The notes beneath the pieces were generated by a model. That model worked only from the letters and a program-made list of their open reading frames with translations, had not been told where the DNA came from and did not search any database. A program made the position numbers and the translations under genes. From contig NZ_JAAVTX010000007.1 of NCBI RefSeq assembly GCF_012163145.1, forward strand, positions 372,001-436,000: 64,000 nt of DNA, read 5' to 3'. This document shows, one piece after another, positions 49,727 through 58,680 of this stretch; the stretch's first letter is position 1; every line of letters begins with the position of its first letter. The DNA comes from Falsiroseomonas frigidaquae. Its GTDB lineage: Bacteria; Pseudomonadota; Alphaproteobacteria; Acetobacterales; Acetobacteraceae.

Positions 49727-50380
49727 CTACCCCGCGGCGCGCGGCACCGGGGTGTTGAGGAGCTGCTGCTCCCACAGGAAGGCAATGCCGCTGCCAGCGG
49801 CATGCTGCACCAGCAATCCGGTAAGCTCGGCGGCATGTTCCGTGCGTGCCCAGTCGCGCTGCCATTCGGCCGCGACCGCCATCCAGGTCATCATGTTCGC
49901 GCCAGCCGTGATCATGCGCTGGATCGCAACCTGATGCGCTTCGACCGAAGTGCCGCCCGAGGCATCGGTGACGACCGTCACATCCCAGCCTTCACCGAGG
50001 GCCTGGATAGCGGGCATGGCGACGCAGACCTCGGTCCAGAGGCCGGCGATGATCAGTTGCTTGCGGCCGGTCGCCTTGACCGCATCGACCACCTTCAGGT
50101 CCTGCCAGGTATTGATGAAGGTGCGGTCGATCACCTCCTGGCCGGGGAATACATCGGTGATCTGCGGGAAGATCAGCCCGCCCCGGTCCGCGATCACGCT
50201 GGTCAGGATCGTCGGAACCCCGAAGGCCTTGGCGGCCTTGGCGAGCGCCGTGGCGTTGTTGACCACCATCTGCGGCTCATGGCTGTTCAGGTTGGCCAGC
50301 TGGTAGGGCTGGTGGTCGATCAGGACGAGGACCGAATCCTCGGGACGGAGAAGCGAATCCAGGCCGTTGCGAAGGGTCAT
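49727..50380 (-). CDS. Isochorismatase-family hydrolase (YcaC-like)
   Basis: A 217-residue cysteine hydrolase. The catalytic triad is the Asp in LVLIDHQPYQ, the lysine region near TWQDLKVV, and the Cys in GLWTEVCVAMPA; a cis-peptide precedes it. The length and C-terminal tail fit the YcaC subgroup rather than isochorismatase proper. ATG 50380 is used; a GTG directly before it (50383) is possible. It is divergent from a LysR gene, 153 bases apart. Confidence 0.85.
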   Translation of the reverse strand: MTLRNGLDSLLRPEDSVLVLIDHQPYQLANLNSHEPQMVVNNATALAKAAKAFGVPTILTSVIADRGGLIFPQITDVFPGQEVIDRTFINTWQDLKVVDAVKATGRKQLIIAGLWTEVCVAMPAIQALGEGWDVTVVTDASGGTSVEAHQVAIQRMITAGANMMTWMAVAAEWQRDWARTEHAAELTGLLVQHAAGSGIAFLWEQQLLNTPVPRAAG

Positions 50381-50533
50381 CACGATGTCCTTTCTCTGCG
50401 GTCATGCAGGGCTTTGGGTTGAGGCCAGGCGGCCACCGGTGGGCGACGCTGCCTCGCCGCAACTTGCTGTCCCTTCCGGCGATGGGGTAGCGCCGTCGGC
50501 AGCGCAGCGGTGTCGCGGAACGGGGAACGCCAG

Positions 50534-51457
50534 GTGGATATCGAGGATCTGCAGACCTTCGTCGCCATCGCCGATGCGGGGGGTGTCTCGCCTGCCGCCC
50601 GCCGGCTGGGCCTCGCGAAGTCGATCGTCAGCCGGCGGCTTCTGCGGGTCGAGGCCGAACTCGGCGTTCAGCTTCTTGCCCGCACGACCCGCGGCGCCGC
50701 GCTCACGGAAGCGGGGATCACCTTCAGGGCGCATGCGGCGCGCGCCACGGCCGAGATCGACACGGCGCGGGACGCCATCGCCCCGGGCGGCGCGCTGCGC
50801 GGCCGGCTGAGGGTCGCCATGCCGCTGACCTTCGGCCCCACCCACCTCGCCCCGGTCCTCTCGGAGATGGCGCGCCAGCATCCGCAACTCCAGATCCACA
50901 CCTCCTTCAGCGATCGCTTCGTCGATCTCGTCGCGGAGGGCTTCGATTGCGCAATCCGCGGCGCCTATCTCGCGGATTCCAACCTCATTGCGCAGCGCGT
51001 CGGGCCGCTCCATGGCAAGCTCGTCGCCAGCCCGACCTACATCGCCACGCATGGCGCACCCGAGACGCCGGACGAACTCACCGCCCACCAGGCGCTCATG
51101 CAGGGCGTGGAAGCCTGGCAGTTCCTGGACGGCAGCAGGATTGTCACGGTCCAGCCGCAGGGCAGGTTCAAGGCCGACAGCGCCACGGCGCTCGCCGCCG
51201 CGGCGGCCGCCGGCCTCGGCCTCGCCTGGTTGCCGGATTGCATCATCCACCCCTACATCGCCTCGGGCGCGCTGGTCCCGGTCATGACGCGGTATCCGGT
51301 CCCGCCGGGGGGCCTCTATGTCGTCCGTCCGCCGGGCCAGCATGCCTCGCGGAAGGTGCGGGTGCTCACCGAGCTGCTGGCCGCCCATATCAGGCGCAAT
51401 CCGGATCTTTGGGGGGCTGATCGCCCGCCAGGCTGCTCTACGGCCAGCGTGACCTGA
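50534..51457 (+). CDS. LysR-type regulator (next to isochorismatase-like gene)
   Basis: A 307-residue LysR regulator. The N-terminal helix-turn-helix reads VAIADAGGVSPAARRLGLAKSIVSRRLLRVEAELGVQLL, and the substrate-binding half spans about 90-300. GTG 50534 is preferred over the GTG at 50510 because it begins at the family start MDIEDLQ. By LysR convention it controls the divergent isochorismatase-cupin unit. No clear T-N11-A box was singled out. Confidence 0.85.
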   Translation: MDIEDLQTFVAIADAGGVSPAARRLGLAKSIVSRRLLRVEAELGVQLLARTTRGAALTEAGITFRAHAARATAEIDTARDAIAPGGALRGRLRVAMPLTFGPTHLAPVLSEMARQHPQLQIHTSFSDRFVDLVAEGFDCAIRGAYLADSNLIAQRVGPLHGKLVASPTYIATHGAPETPDELTAHQALMQGVEAWQFLDGSRIVTVQPQGRFKADSATALAAAAAAGLGLAWLPDCIIHPYIASGALVPVMTRYPVPPGGLYVVRPPGQHASRKVRVLTELLAAHIRRNPDLWGADRPPGCSTASVT

Positions 51458-51622
51458 TCGATCGCTGCGTCAGCAGCTCAGGCAACTCCGCCGCTTCGCC
51501 ACGCGCGGCAAAGGCCCTGCGGGACCGCCGGCTCCGGTTGACGTCCACGCCGGCGGTCACGCCGCATGCCGCGCGCACCCCGATCCCCCTGCGGCTGGGT
51601 GCCCAGCACCGCAGCCCGAGCC

Positions 51623-52531
51623 TCATCCCGCCATCCGGTCGCGGAAGACCTGCTGCAACAGGGTCAGGAAGGCACGCACCGCCGGGTTGGCGCGGCGGCT
51701 TTCAGGCCAAAGCGCCGTGATGTTGTGCCGCTCGACGGCGAAGCCCTGCAGCACCGGCACCAGCTCCCCGCGCGCGACATGAGGTGCCGCGATAAAGCTG
51801 GCGCTGAGGCCGATGCCGCCGCCGGCCACGAGCGTTGCCACCAGCGCGTCGCTGGCATCCACCACGATGCCGGATGGCGGCACGATCTGGACCAGGCGCT
51901 CGCCAATGCGGAAGGGCCAGCGCAGCGTCTCGCCCGAGCTCTGGTAGCGCAGGGTGACGGTCTCATGCCCCTCCAGCTCATCCGGGTGGATCGGCGTGCC
52001 GCGCGCGGCGAGATAGGCGGGGGAGGCGAAGCAGCAGAGAAGGTGCGGCGCCAGGCTGCGCGACAGCAGCCGCGAATCCGTCAGGTCACCGATACGGATG
52101 GCGATGTCGATCCCCTCCTCGATGAGGTCGACGATCCGGTCGCTCAGGCGCAGATCAACCCGCACCCCTGGGTGAAGCCGGCGGAAGGCCGGCAGCGCGG
52201 GCGCCAGGACATGCAGGCCGATGGGCAGCGGCGCGGCGATCCGCAAGGTACCGGAGGGCTCCGCCCGCGCCGTCATCGCCGCCTGCTCGATCTCCTCCGC
52301 ATCGCGCAGCAGACGCAGCGCGCGCTCATGCAGATCCCGCCCCTCCGGCGTCAGCGCCAGGGCGCGGGTCGTGCGGGTGAAGAGGGACACGCCCAGATGG
52401 CGCTCCAGCCGCTGCACGCTCTTGCTGACGGCGGAGGGCGAGATTGCCAGGGACCGGGCGGCGGCGGTGTAGCTGCCCAGGGACCCGGCGCGCGCGAAGG
52501 CGATCAGCCCGGTCAGCCGCTCCAGCCCCAT
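51623..52531 (-). CDS. LysR-type regulator (next to alcohol-dehydrogenase-like gene)
   Basis: A 302-residue LysR regulator. The DNA-binding start [20 protein letters not shown] is followed by [31 protein letters not shown] lies 5 bases before ATG 52531, which I prefer over ATG 52543. It is divergent from the MDR-family oxidoreductase at 52636; the 104-base shared region should hold its operator. The C-terminal ligand domain is complete. Confidence 0.85.
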   Translation of the reverse strand: MGLERLTGLIAFARAGSLGSYTAAARSLAISPSAVSKSVQRLERHLGVSLFTRTTRALALTPEGRDLHERALRLLRDAEEIEQAAMTARAEPSGTLRIAAPLPIGLHVLAPALPAFRRLHPGVRVDLRLSDRIVDLIEEGIDIAIRIGDLTDSRLLSRSLAPHLLCCFASPAYLAARGTPIHPDELEGHETVTLRYQSSGETLRWPFRIGERLVQIVPPSGIVVDASDALVATLVAGGGIGLSASFIAAPHVARGELVPVLQGFAVERHNITALWPESRRANPAVRAFLTLLQQVFRDRMAG

Positions 52532-52635
52532 TTGTTCCTTCATGGCATGAGTGAAGCGAATTCCGCACTGATTATCAACCTGCACTAGTTGCGCCAAATG
52601 CCCCGGACCCGTGATGCGGGTTCAGGAGGCTCTCG

Positions 52636-53649
52636 ATGACGGACATGATGAAGGCGATCAGGCTGCAAGCATTCGGCGGGCCGGAGGTGCTGCGCTACGA
52701 GCACGCCCCCCGGCCCGAGCCGGCGCCGGGCGAGGTGCTGATCAGGGTCCATGCGGCCGGCATCAACCCGCCCGACTGGTACCTGCGCGACGGCTACCGG
52801 ATGCTGCCGCCCGCCTGGCAGCCGCGTGTCACCTTCCCCGTCATCCCCGGCACGGATGTCTCGGGCGTCATCGTGGCGGTGGCCGGCGATGTCGGGGATC
52901 TTGCCGTCGGCGACGCGGTGTTCGGCATGCTGCGCTTCCCCGCGGGGCTTGCCGGCGAAAGCCGCGCCTATGCCGAATATGTCAGCGCCCCGGCCACGGA
53001 GGTGGCCCGCAAGCCGGCCGCCCTCGACCACCTGCACGCGGCCGCCGCACCGATGTCGCTGCTGACCGCCTGGCAGTTCCTGGTGGCGCTGGGGCATGAT
53101 GCGCCGAACCCGCTGCAGCCGGGGCAGCACCGGCCGGTGCCGCTCGCGGGTAGGACCGTGCTGGTGAATGGCGCCGCGGGCGGCGTCGGGCATTTCGCCG
53201 TGCAGGTCGCGAAGCTGAAGGGCGCGCGGGTCATCGCCGTGGCCTCGGGCCGGCATGAAGCGCGGCTGCGCGAGCTCGGCGCCGATGCCTTCATCGACTA
53301 CACCCGGCCCGCGCCGGAGGTGCAGGACCTGGACCTGGTCCTCGATACTCTCGGCGGGGCGAGCAGCAGCCGGTTCCTGCGCATGCTGAAGCCCGGCGGC
53401 GCCCTGTTCCCGGTGTTCCCCCTGGGCTTCGACGGGGCCGAGGAAGCCGCCAGGCGCGGCGTCACCGTCTCCGCCACCCAGGTCCGTTCGAACGGGGCGC
53501 AGCTTGGCGAGGTCGGGCAGCTGCTGGATGACGGCGGCATCCGCGTGGTCCTCGACAGCGTCTTCCCCCTGGCCGAGGCGCGCCAGGCGCATGAGCGGGC
53601 GGCCCGGGGGCACATCCAGGGCAAGATCGTGCTGCAGGTCGTGGGCTAG
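52636..53649 (+). CDS. Medium-chain dehydrogenase/reductase, quinone-oxidoreductase-like
   Basis: A 337-residue NAD(P)-dependent MDR protein. It has the N-terminal GroES-like fold (FGGPEVLRYEHAPRPEPAPGEV) and the nucleotide loop VNGAAGGVGHFAVQVAK (about 176-192). It lacks the cysteine cluster of zinc alcohol dehydrogenases, so it is a zinc-free reductase, probably of quinones or enals. The LysR gene upstream is divergent. The palindromic element at 53704-53747 follows the stop. Confidence 0.87.
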   Translation: MTDMMKAIRLQAFGGPEVLRYEHAPRPEPAPGEVLIRVHAAGINPPDWYLRDGYRMLPPAWQPRVTFPVIPGTDVSGVIVAVAGDVGDLAVGDAVFGMLRFPAGLAGESRAYAEYVSAPATEVARKPAALDHLHAAAAPMSLLTAWQFLVALGHDAPNPLQPGQHRPVPLAGRTVLVNGAAGGVGHFAVQVAKLKGARVIAVASGRHEARLRELGADAFIDYTRPAPEVQDLDLVLDTLGGASSSRFLRMLKPGGALFPVFPLGFDGAEEAARRGVTVSATQVRSNGAQLGEVGQLLDDGGIRVVLDSVFPLAEARQAHERAARGHIQGKIVLQVVG

Positions 53650-53703
53650 AGCCAATTCACCGAGCGCGAAGACGGTGAAACAGCTCTAGCTTATTGTTCT
53701 GAC

Positions 53704-53747
53704 GCATTTTCCGGGTCGCCTTGCGAAGCCGCAAGGCTTGAAAATGC
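53704..53747. repeat. Nested palindromic intergenic element
   Basis: Outer arms GCATTTTC/GAAAATGC (53704-53711 with 53740-53747) surround an inner stem GCCTTGCG/CGCAAGGC (53718-53725 with 53730-53737). Elements with GCATTTTC...GAAAATGC ends are widespread in alphaproteobacterial intergenic regions (from memory). It lies between two convergent genes and its end almost touches the stop of the flavoprotein gene. Confidence 0.65.
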
Positions 53748-53748
53748 T

Positions 53749-55689
53749 TCAGACCGCCTCCCCCACCCGCTGCCCATCCTGCACCGCCGACATCATCAGC
53801 CGCGGCGCCACCGCATCCCCGGCGCGCAGCACCGCGATGCCCTGGGCCACCAGCGCCGCCTCCAGCCCCTCCTCCGGCCGGCGCGGCGTGGCGTAGGTCA
53901 GCAGGGCGACGCCCGGCACGGTTCGCTCCGCGCCGCTCAGCAGGTGGCGGATGCGCAGCACATCGCGGTCCAGCGCCGCGGGCTCCCGGTGGATCAGGAT
54001 CTCCACGCGGTCCCCCTGAGCTGCCAGCCGGCGGTGCACGCCTTGGGCGTAGAGCGCCGGCACGTCGCGGGCGATGGCGTCCCGCGGCGTCAGCAGCAGC
54101 AGCCGGTCGAAGCGGGCCAGCAGCAATTCGGCAGCGGCGTAGGTGGCGGCGGTGTGGTCGTGGTCGTACAGCACGGCCAGGCCACCGCGCGGGCGATCCC
54201 TGGCCAGAAGCATGGCAACCGCCTGGCGCAGCGGCAACGCGCCGGGGCAATCGCCGCGCAGACGCACCATGGCCGCACCGGTCGCCAGCACCACCTGGTC
54301 CGGCGCCAGGCGCAGCACATCCGCCGCCGTCTCGCCCTTCTGGCGCGCGACGCCCGCCGCCGTCACGCGCCGGTCGAGATGATCCAGGAAACGGCCGATA
54401 TCGCCGCAGCCGGGCAGGCGCGCATGCAGCCTTGCCGCGCCGCCGGCCTGACCGCCGCGGCCGAGCAGCGTCACCCGGTGCCCCCGCTCCGCCGCCACCG
54501 CCGCCGCCTGCATCCCGGCCACGCCATTCCCCACCACCACGATGTGCCGCGGCGATGCGGCGGGCGGCGGTGGCGGGGTGGCATCGGCGGCGCCGGCGCG
54601 CGGATTGACGCTGCAGGCGATGGTGCTGGCGCGGTCGATCTCGCCCCAGCAGGCATTGCAATAGATGCAGGGGCGGATCGCCGCGGCACTTCCCGCGCGC
54701 GCCTTGGCCGGCCAGTCCGGGTCGGCGAACAGGGGCCGGGACAGCATCACTAGGTCGGCGTCGCCTGATTCCAGCAGCGCCTCCGCCATCGCCGGCCCGG
54801 CGATACGGCCGATCGCCGCGATCGGCACGCCGCTGGCCGCATGGCGCAGTGGCGCCCAGGCGGCGCGGAAGGGCATCGGCGGCTCGTGCATGTCCGGCGC
54901 ATGCATCCACAGGCTCGGCCCATGGCTGCCCTGGCTGAAGCAGAGATAATCCGGCCGCGTCTCCGCCACGGTGGCGGCCACCAGCCGCGCCGCCTCCGCC
55001 GGGTCGATGGAGCCAGGCACGCCATCCTCCGCCGGCAGCTTCACGCCCAGGATGAAGCCGGCGCCACAGCGGCCGCGCACCGTGGCCAGGATGGCGCGCA
55101 GGAAGGCGCTGCGGCCCATGGAATCGCCACCCCAGCGATCCGTCCGCAGATTGGTGACCGGGGAGAGGAATTGCAGCGGCAGGAAGCCATGCGCGGCGGA
55201 GATCTCCACCCCCGCAAAGCCGGCCCGTTGCAGCCGGTGGGCGCTATCCGCGTATTCCTCGACCAGCCCCTCGACCTCCGCGCCGGTCAGCGCGCGCGGC
55301 ACGGTCCAGGATGCGGCATCGACCACGGCGGAGGGCCCCACCGCCTGCAGCGCCCGCGCATCCCGGTGCGCATTGCCGGCGTGCCAGAGCTGGCCGACCA
55401 GCGCCGCGCCCTGCCCGGCCACCGCCTCCGCCAGCCGCGCCAGGCCGGGAAGCTGCGCCTCGTCGAAGGCCGCGACGCGGGCCGGCACGGCGGCGGACCG
55501 GCAGGCGGCCAGCGCCTCCGTCACCACCATCCCGGCACCACCCGCGGCGCGGGCCGTGAGATGCGCCACCAGCGCCGGCGTCACCGCGCCATCCCGCGGC
55601 ATGCGGGTGGTCATGGCGCCGAAGGCGATGCGGTTGCGCAGCGGGCGCCCGGCCAAAGTGACCGGGCTGAACAGGCGCTGGTAGTCCAC
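53749..55689 (-). CDS. NADH:flavin oxidoreductase / 2-enoate-reductase-like flavoprotein
   Basis: A 646-residue two-domain protein. The N-terminal OYE-type FMN barrel (about 1-330) has LFSPVTLAGRPLRNRIAFGAM, the catalytic HAAH-like segment replaced by GVEISAAHGFLPLQFLSP, and GRIAGPAMAEALL. Four cysteines in CIYCNACWGEIDRASTIAC bind a 4Fe-4S cluster. The C-terminal FAD/NAD domain begins IVVVGNGVAGMQAAAVAAERG. Relatives reduce enoates, trimethylamine or opine-type substrates. The GTG start at 55689 directly abuts the stop of the Bug receptor gene (zero-base gap), so the two form an operon. Confidence 0.87.
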   Translation of the reverse strand: MDYQRLFSPVTLAGRPLRNRIAFGAMTTRMPRDGAVTPALVAHLTARAAGGAGMVVTEALAACRSAAVPARVAAFDEAQLPGLARLAEAVAGQGAALVGQLWHAGNAHRDARALQAVGPSAVVDAASWTVPRALTGAEVEGLVEEYADSAHRLQRAGFAGVEISAAHGFLPLQFLSPVTNLRTDRWGGDSMGRSAFLRAILATVRGRCGAGFILGVKLPAEDGVPGSIDPAEAARLVAATVAETRPDYLCFSQGSHGPSLWMHAPDMHEPPMPFRAAWAPLRHAASGVPIAAIGRIAGPAMAEALLESGDADLVMLSRPLFADPDWPAKARAGSAAAIRPCIYCNACWGEIDRASTIACSVNPRAGAADATPPPPPAASPRHIVVVGNGVAGMQAAAVAAERGHRVTLLGRGGQAGGAARLHARLPGCGDIGRFLDHLDRRVTAAGVARQKGETAADVLRLAPDQVVLATGAAMVRLRGDCPGALPLRQAVAMLLARDRPRGGLAVLYDHDHTAATYAAAELLLARFDRLLLLTPRDAIARDVPALYAQGVHRRLAAQGDRVEILIHREPAALDRDVLRIRHLLSGAERTVPGVALLTYATPRRPEEGLEAALVAQGIAVLRAGDAVAPRLMMSAVQDGQRVGEAV

Positions 55690-56694
55690 TCAGCCGGCCA
55701 CCGCGCCGGAGGCCTCGACCGCGCGGCGCCATTTCTCCAGCTCCCGCCGGTGGATGGTGGCCGCCTGTTCGGGGGTTGCGCCGGTGACGGTGGCGCCGAG
55801 TTCCGCCAGCCGGGCCCGGATCGCCGGCTTGGCGAGCGAGACCTGCACCTCCGCCGACAGTTTCTCGATGATCGGGGCGGGCGTGCCGGCGGGGGCGAAC
55901 AGCATCACCCAGGCCCCCGCGTCGAAGCCCGGGATGGTCTCCGCCACCGCCGGTACATCCGGCATCAGGGCGGAGCGTTCGGCGCCGGTCACGGCGATGG
56001 CGCGCAGGCGGTTGTCGGCCAGGAAGGGCGGCAGGGTCAGGATTCCCTCGATGCACATCTGCACGTCATTCGACAGGATCGCCTGCAGCGTGACCAGCCC
56101 GCCGCGATAGGGCACATGCGTCGCCGTCAGCCCGGTGGCCGCGCGCAGCATCTCCATCGCCAGGTGGTTGGTGGCGCCGACGCCGGAGGAGGCATAGTTA
56201 AGCCGCCCGGGATTGGCCTTCGAATAGGCCACCAGCTCCGCCAGGGTGCGGACCGGCAGGCTGGGGGAGACGACCAGCACCTGCGGGAAGGTCACCATGT
56301 GGGTCACGGCGACGAAGTCCCGGCTGACGTCATAGGTCAGGTTGCGCATCAGCGCCGGCCCGATCGCCATATTGCCGGGGGAACCGACCAGGAAGGTCTC
56401 GCCATCCGGCCGGGCGCGGGCGGCGACCTCCGTGCCGATGCTGCCGCCGGCGCCGGTGCGGCTTTCCACCAAGAAGGGCTGGCCGAGGCGGGCCTGCAGA
56501 TCCTGCGCCACCAGCCGCGCCACCACATCCACGGCGGATCCGGGGGTGAAGGGAAAGATGAAGCGCACGCCGGCGCGCGGCCAACCGCTCCGCCCTGCCG
56601 CCTGCTGCGCCTGGCCAGATCCGGGGGCCAGGCCCAGCGGCAGCGCCGCCGCCAGCGCCACCAACCCGCGTCGTCCGAGTGCGATCGCCGTCAT
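55690..56694 (-). CDS. Bug/TctC-family periplasmic solute receptor
   Basis: A 334-residue receptor with a signal sequence (GRRGLVALAAALPLGLAPGSGQA; an RR pair makes Tat export possible). Bug motifs are VRFIFPFTPGSAVDVVARLVA, SRTGAGGSIGTEVAARARP, HVPYRGGLVTLQAILSND and LMPDVPAVAETIPG. GGAGGAGGA precedes ATG 56694. It sits immediately upstream of the enoate-reductase-like flavoprotein, suggesting that the receptor captures that enzyme's substrate. No TctAB nearby. Confidence 0.88.
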   Translation of the reverse strand: MTAIALGRRGLVALAAALPLGLAPGSGQAQQAAGRSGWPRAGVRFIFPFTPGSAVDVVARLVAQDLQARLGQPFLVESRTGAGGSIGTEVAARARPDGETFLVGSPGNMAIGPALMRNLTYDVSRDFVAVTHMVTFPQVLVVSPSLPVRTLAELVAYSKANPGRLNYASSGVGATNHLAMEMLRAATGLTATHVPYRGGLVTLQAILSNDVQMCIEGILTLPPFLADNRLRAIAVTGAERSALMPDVPAVAETIPGFDAGAWVMLFAPAGTPAPIIEKLSAEVQVSLAKPAIRARLAELGATVTGATPEQAATIHRRELEKWRRAVEASGAVAG

Positions 56695-56895
56695 CGGTTC
56701 CTCCTCCTGCCGCTGTGTCGCGGCTTGCCTGGACGGGAACGCTGCACCCTGCACCGCCGATTCCCAAGCACCCATTCAGCAAGGGCGCCTGCGCGGATCG
56801 CGATCGCCCGCAGTCACCTCCGCGAGAGCGCGCGCCATCCCGGCGCCGCTGCGGCGTTGCAGCCGCGGCAAGATTCCAGGACCCGACCGCCCCGC

Positions 56896-57789
56896 ATGAA
56901 GCTCCTCCTGCTCCACAACGAAACCGCCGGCGCGGGCGATGTCTCCGCCGAACGCCTCCAATCCGCCTTCCGCGCCGCCGGCTTCGAGGTGGCGTACCGC
57001 GCCCGCACCGCGGGCGGGCTGGCAAGGACCGATCTGCGCGACGCCGATGTGCTGGTCATTGCCGGCGGCGACGGCACCGTGGCGGGGGCGCTGCGCGACC
57101 ATCGCGCCGATGTCGCGCGCTTCGCCATCGTGCCGCTCGGCACCGCCAACAACATCGCCACGTCGCTCGGCATCGGCGGCTCCGTCGAGGCCATCGCCGC
57201 CGGGCTGCGGGATGCGCGGGCGCAGCCGGTCGATATCGGCGTGCTGCGCCGGGCACAGGGCGCGGCCGAATTCGTCGAGGGCGTCGGCGCCGGCCCGATC
57301 GCGGCGGCGATGCACGCGGCGGATCGGGACGACGCGCCGGGCGAGACCAGCCGGCAGCGCTGCCTGCGGCTGATCCCGGACTACATCGCCCGCGCCCGGC
57401 CGCAGGACTGGGAGGTACGGGTGGATGGCGCGCCGCTGCCGGACGGGCTGCTGCTGGTGGAGGTGATGAACGGCCCGCTCGTCGGCCCCGGCCTGCAGCC
57501 GGCGGCACTCGCCGAACCGGGCGATGGCCTGCTCGATGTCGCCTTCCTGCGGCCGGAGGGACGTGACGCCCTGCTGCAGGCCGTGGCCCGCGGGGATGCG
57601 GAGGGTGGCATGCCGCGCCCGCTGCCGCTGGAGCATCTGCGCGGGCGCGAGGTGACGCTGCGGCTGCGCGACACCACGCTGCGGATCGACGACGCATTCG
57701 AGCCGCTGCACGGCCCGCAGGACATCACGCTCTCGCTGGCGCCGCCGCCCATCCACATCCTTGTGCCGCCCCATGCGAAAGGAGGCTGA
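56896..57789 (+). CDS. Diacylglycerol-kinase-family lipid kinase
   Basis: A 297-residue kinase of the DgkB/YegS type. VLVIAGGDGTVAGAL carries the GGDGT ATP motif (about 57-61), PLGTANNIATSLGI is the second conserved loop, and IRIDDAFEPLHG-like C-terminal sequence is present. It phosphorylates lipid or sphingoid substrates at the inner face of the membrane; the substrate is unknown. One base separates its stop from the next gene's start, so they form a pair with the inositol-phosphatase gene. Confidence 0.85.
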   Translation: MKLLLLHNETAGAGDVSAERLQSAFRAAGFEVAYRARTAGGLARTDLRDADVLVIAGGDGTVAGALRDHRADVARFAIVPLGTANNIATSLGIGGSVEAIAAGLRDARAQPVDIGVLRRAQGAAEFVEGVGAGPIAAAMHAADRDDAPGETSRQRCLRLIPDYIARARPQDWEVRVDGAPLPDGLLLVEVMNGPLVGPGLQPAALAEPGDGLLDVAFLRPEGRDALLQAVARGDAEGGMPRPLPLEHLRGREVTLRLRDTTLRIDDAFEPLHGPQDITLSLAPPPIHILVPPHAKGG

Positions 57790-57790
57790 A

Positions 57791-58627
57791 ATGCCGGAAC
57801 CCCAGCCCGACGCCGCCCTGCTCGAGGAGATGGAGCGTACCGCCGTCACGCTGGCCGACCTTGCCGGCGCCCGCATCGCGGCAGCGCTCGGCCAGGTGCT
57901 CAGCGTGCGCTACAAGCCCGGCGAGTCAGCGCACGCCTTCCGCGACCCGGTTTCCGAGGTGGATCAGGATGTCGAGAAGCTGATCCGCACGCTGGTCGGC
58001 GAGCGCTTCGTCGGGCACGACATCCTTGGCGAGGAAAGCGAGGAACGGCCCGGCCGCGGCCACGACATCGTCTGGGCGATCGACCCGATCGACGGCACCA
58101 CCAATTTCGTCAACGGCTTTCCCCTGTTCGCCGCCTCCATCGGCGTGCTCTGGCGCGGCCGGCCGGTGGTCGGCGCGGTGTGGTGTTCCACGAGCCATGC
58201 GCTGCGGCCGGGCGTCTATCACGCGCGGGAAGGTGGCCGGCTGCGGTTCGACTCGCAGCCGCTGGAGCTGACGCCGAACCCGCAGGTGCGCCGTCGCCTG
58301 GCGGGCACCGGGGCACCGGACGACCCTTCCCGCCTGCCCTACGATCTGCGCCGCACTGGTTCCGCCGCCGTGGAATGCGCCTTCCTCGCCGCCGGCTTGC
58401 TCGGTGTGTCCCGCTTTCAGACGCCGAATGTGTGGGATGTGGCCGGCGGCATCCCGCTGGTGCGGGCCGCCGGCGGCCAGGTGCTGGTGCGGGGCGAGGA
58501 AGACTGGGAAGCGTTCGACGGCTTCCTCGACCCCGCCGCCCCGCAGCGCGACCTGCGAAGCTGGAACCGCGCCGTGCTGCTCGGCGAGGCCGGCGCCATC
58601 GCGGCAATGCGTAGCGCCGGCTGGTAG
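57791..58627 (+). CDS. Inositol monophosphatase family protein
   Basis: A 278-residue Mg-dependent phosphatase. Metal ligands are in GEESEERPG and DPIDGTTNFVNGFP (about 97-110), with WDVAGG (about 215) the third conserved site. GGAGG precedes ATG 57791 closely. The C-terminal 11 residues (ending AAMRSAGW) are repeated once more in DNA just after the stop (58637-58677), the remains of a duplicated gene end. It is likely cotranscribed with the lipid kinase. Confidence 0.88.
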   Translation: MPEPQPDAALLEEMERTAVTLADLAGARIAAALGQVLSVRYKPGESAHAFRDPVSEVDQDVEKLIRTLVGERFVGHDILGEESEERPGRGHDIVWAIDPIDGTTNFVNGFPLFAASIGVLWRGRPVVGAVWCSTSHALRPGVYHAREGGRLRFDSQPLELTPNPQVRRRLAGTGAPDDPSRLPYDLRRTGSAAVECAFLAAGLLGVSRFQTPNVWDVAGGIPLVRAAGGQVLVRGEEDWEAFDGFLDPAAPQRDLRSWNRAVLLGEAGAIAAMRSAGW

Positions 58628-58677
58628 CTTCCCACACCGGCCCCATCGCCGCGATGCGCAGCGCCGGCTGGTAGCTT
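58590..58677 (+). repeat. Duplicated 3' end of the inositol phosphatase gene
   Basis: Bases 58590-58630 (last codons and TAG) and 58637-58677 match at 37 of 41 positions, with a 47-base period. The translated copies are GAIAAMRSAGW-stop and GPIAAMRSAGW-stop; three of the four differences are synonymous. Confidence 0.75.
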
Positions 58678-58680
58678 GGT

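Noticed and set aside
51438-51626. Small minus-strand ORF between the two LysR genes
   Set aside because: Arg-rich with no ribosome site or family pattern; overlaps the end of one LysR gene and the end of the other.
54841-56895. Long plus-strand extension upstream of the lipid kinase
   Set aside because: This stretch is antisense to the flavoprotein and receptor genes; the kinase motif region starts naturally at ATG 56896.
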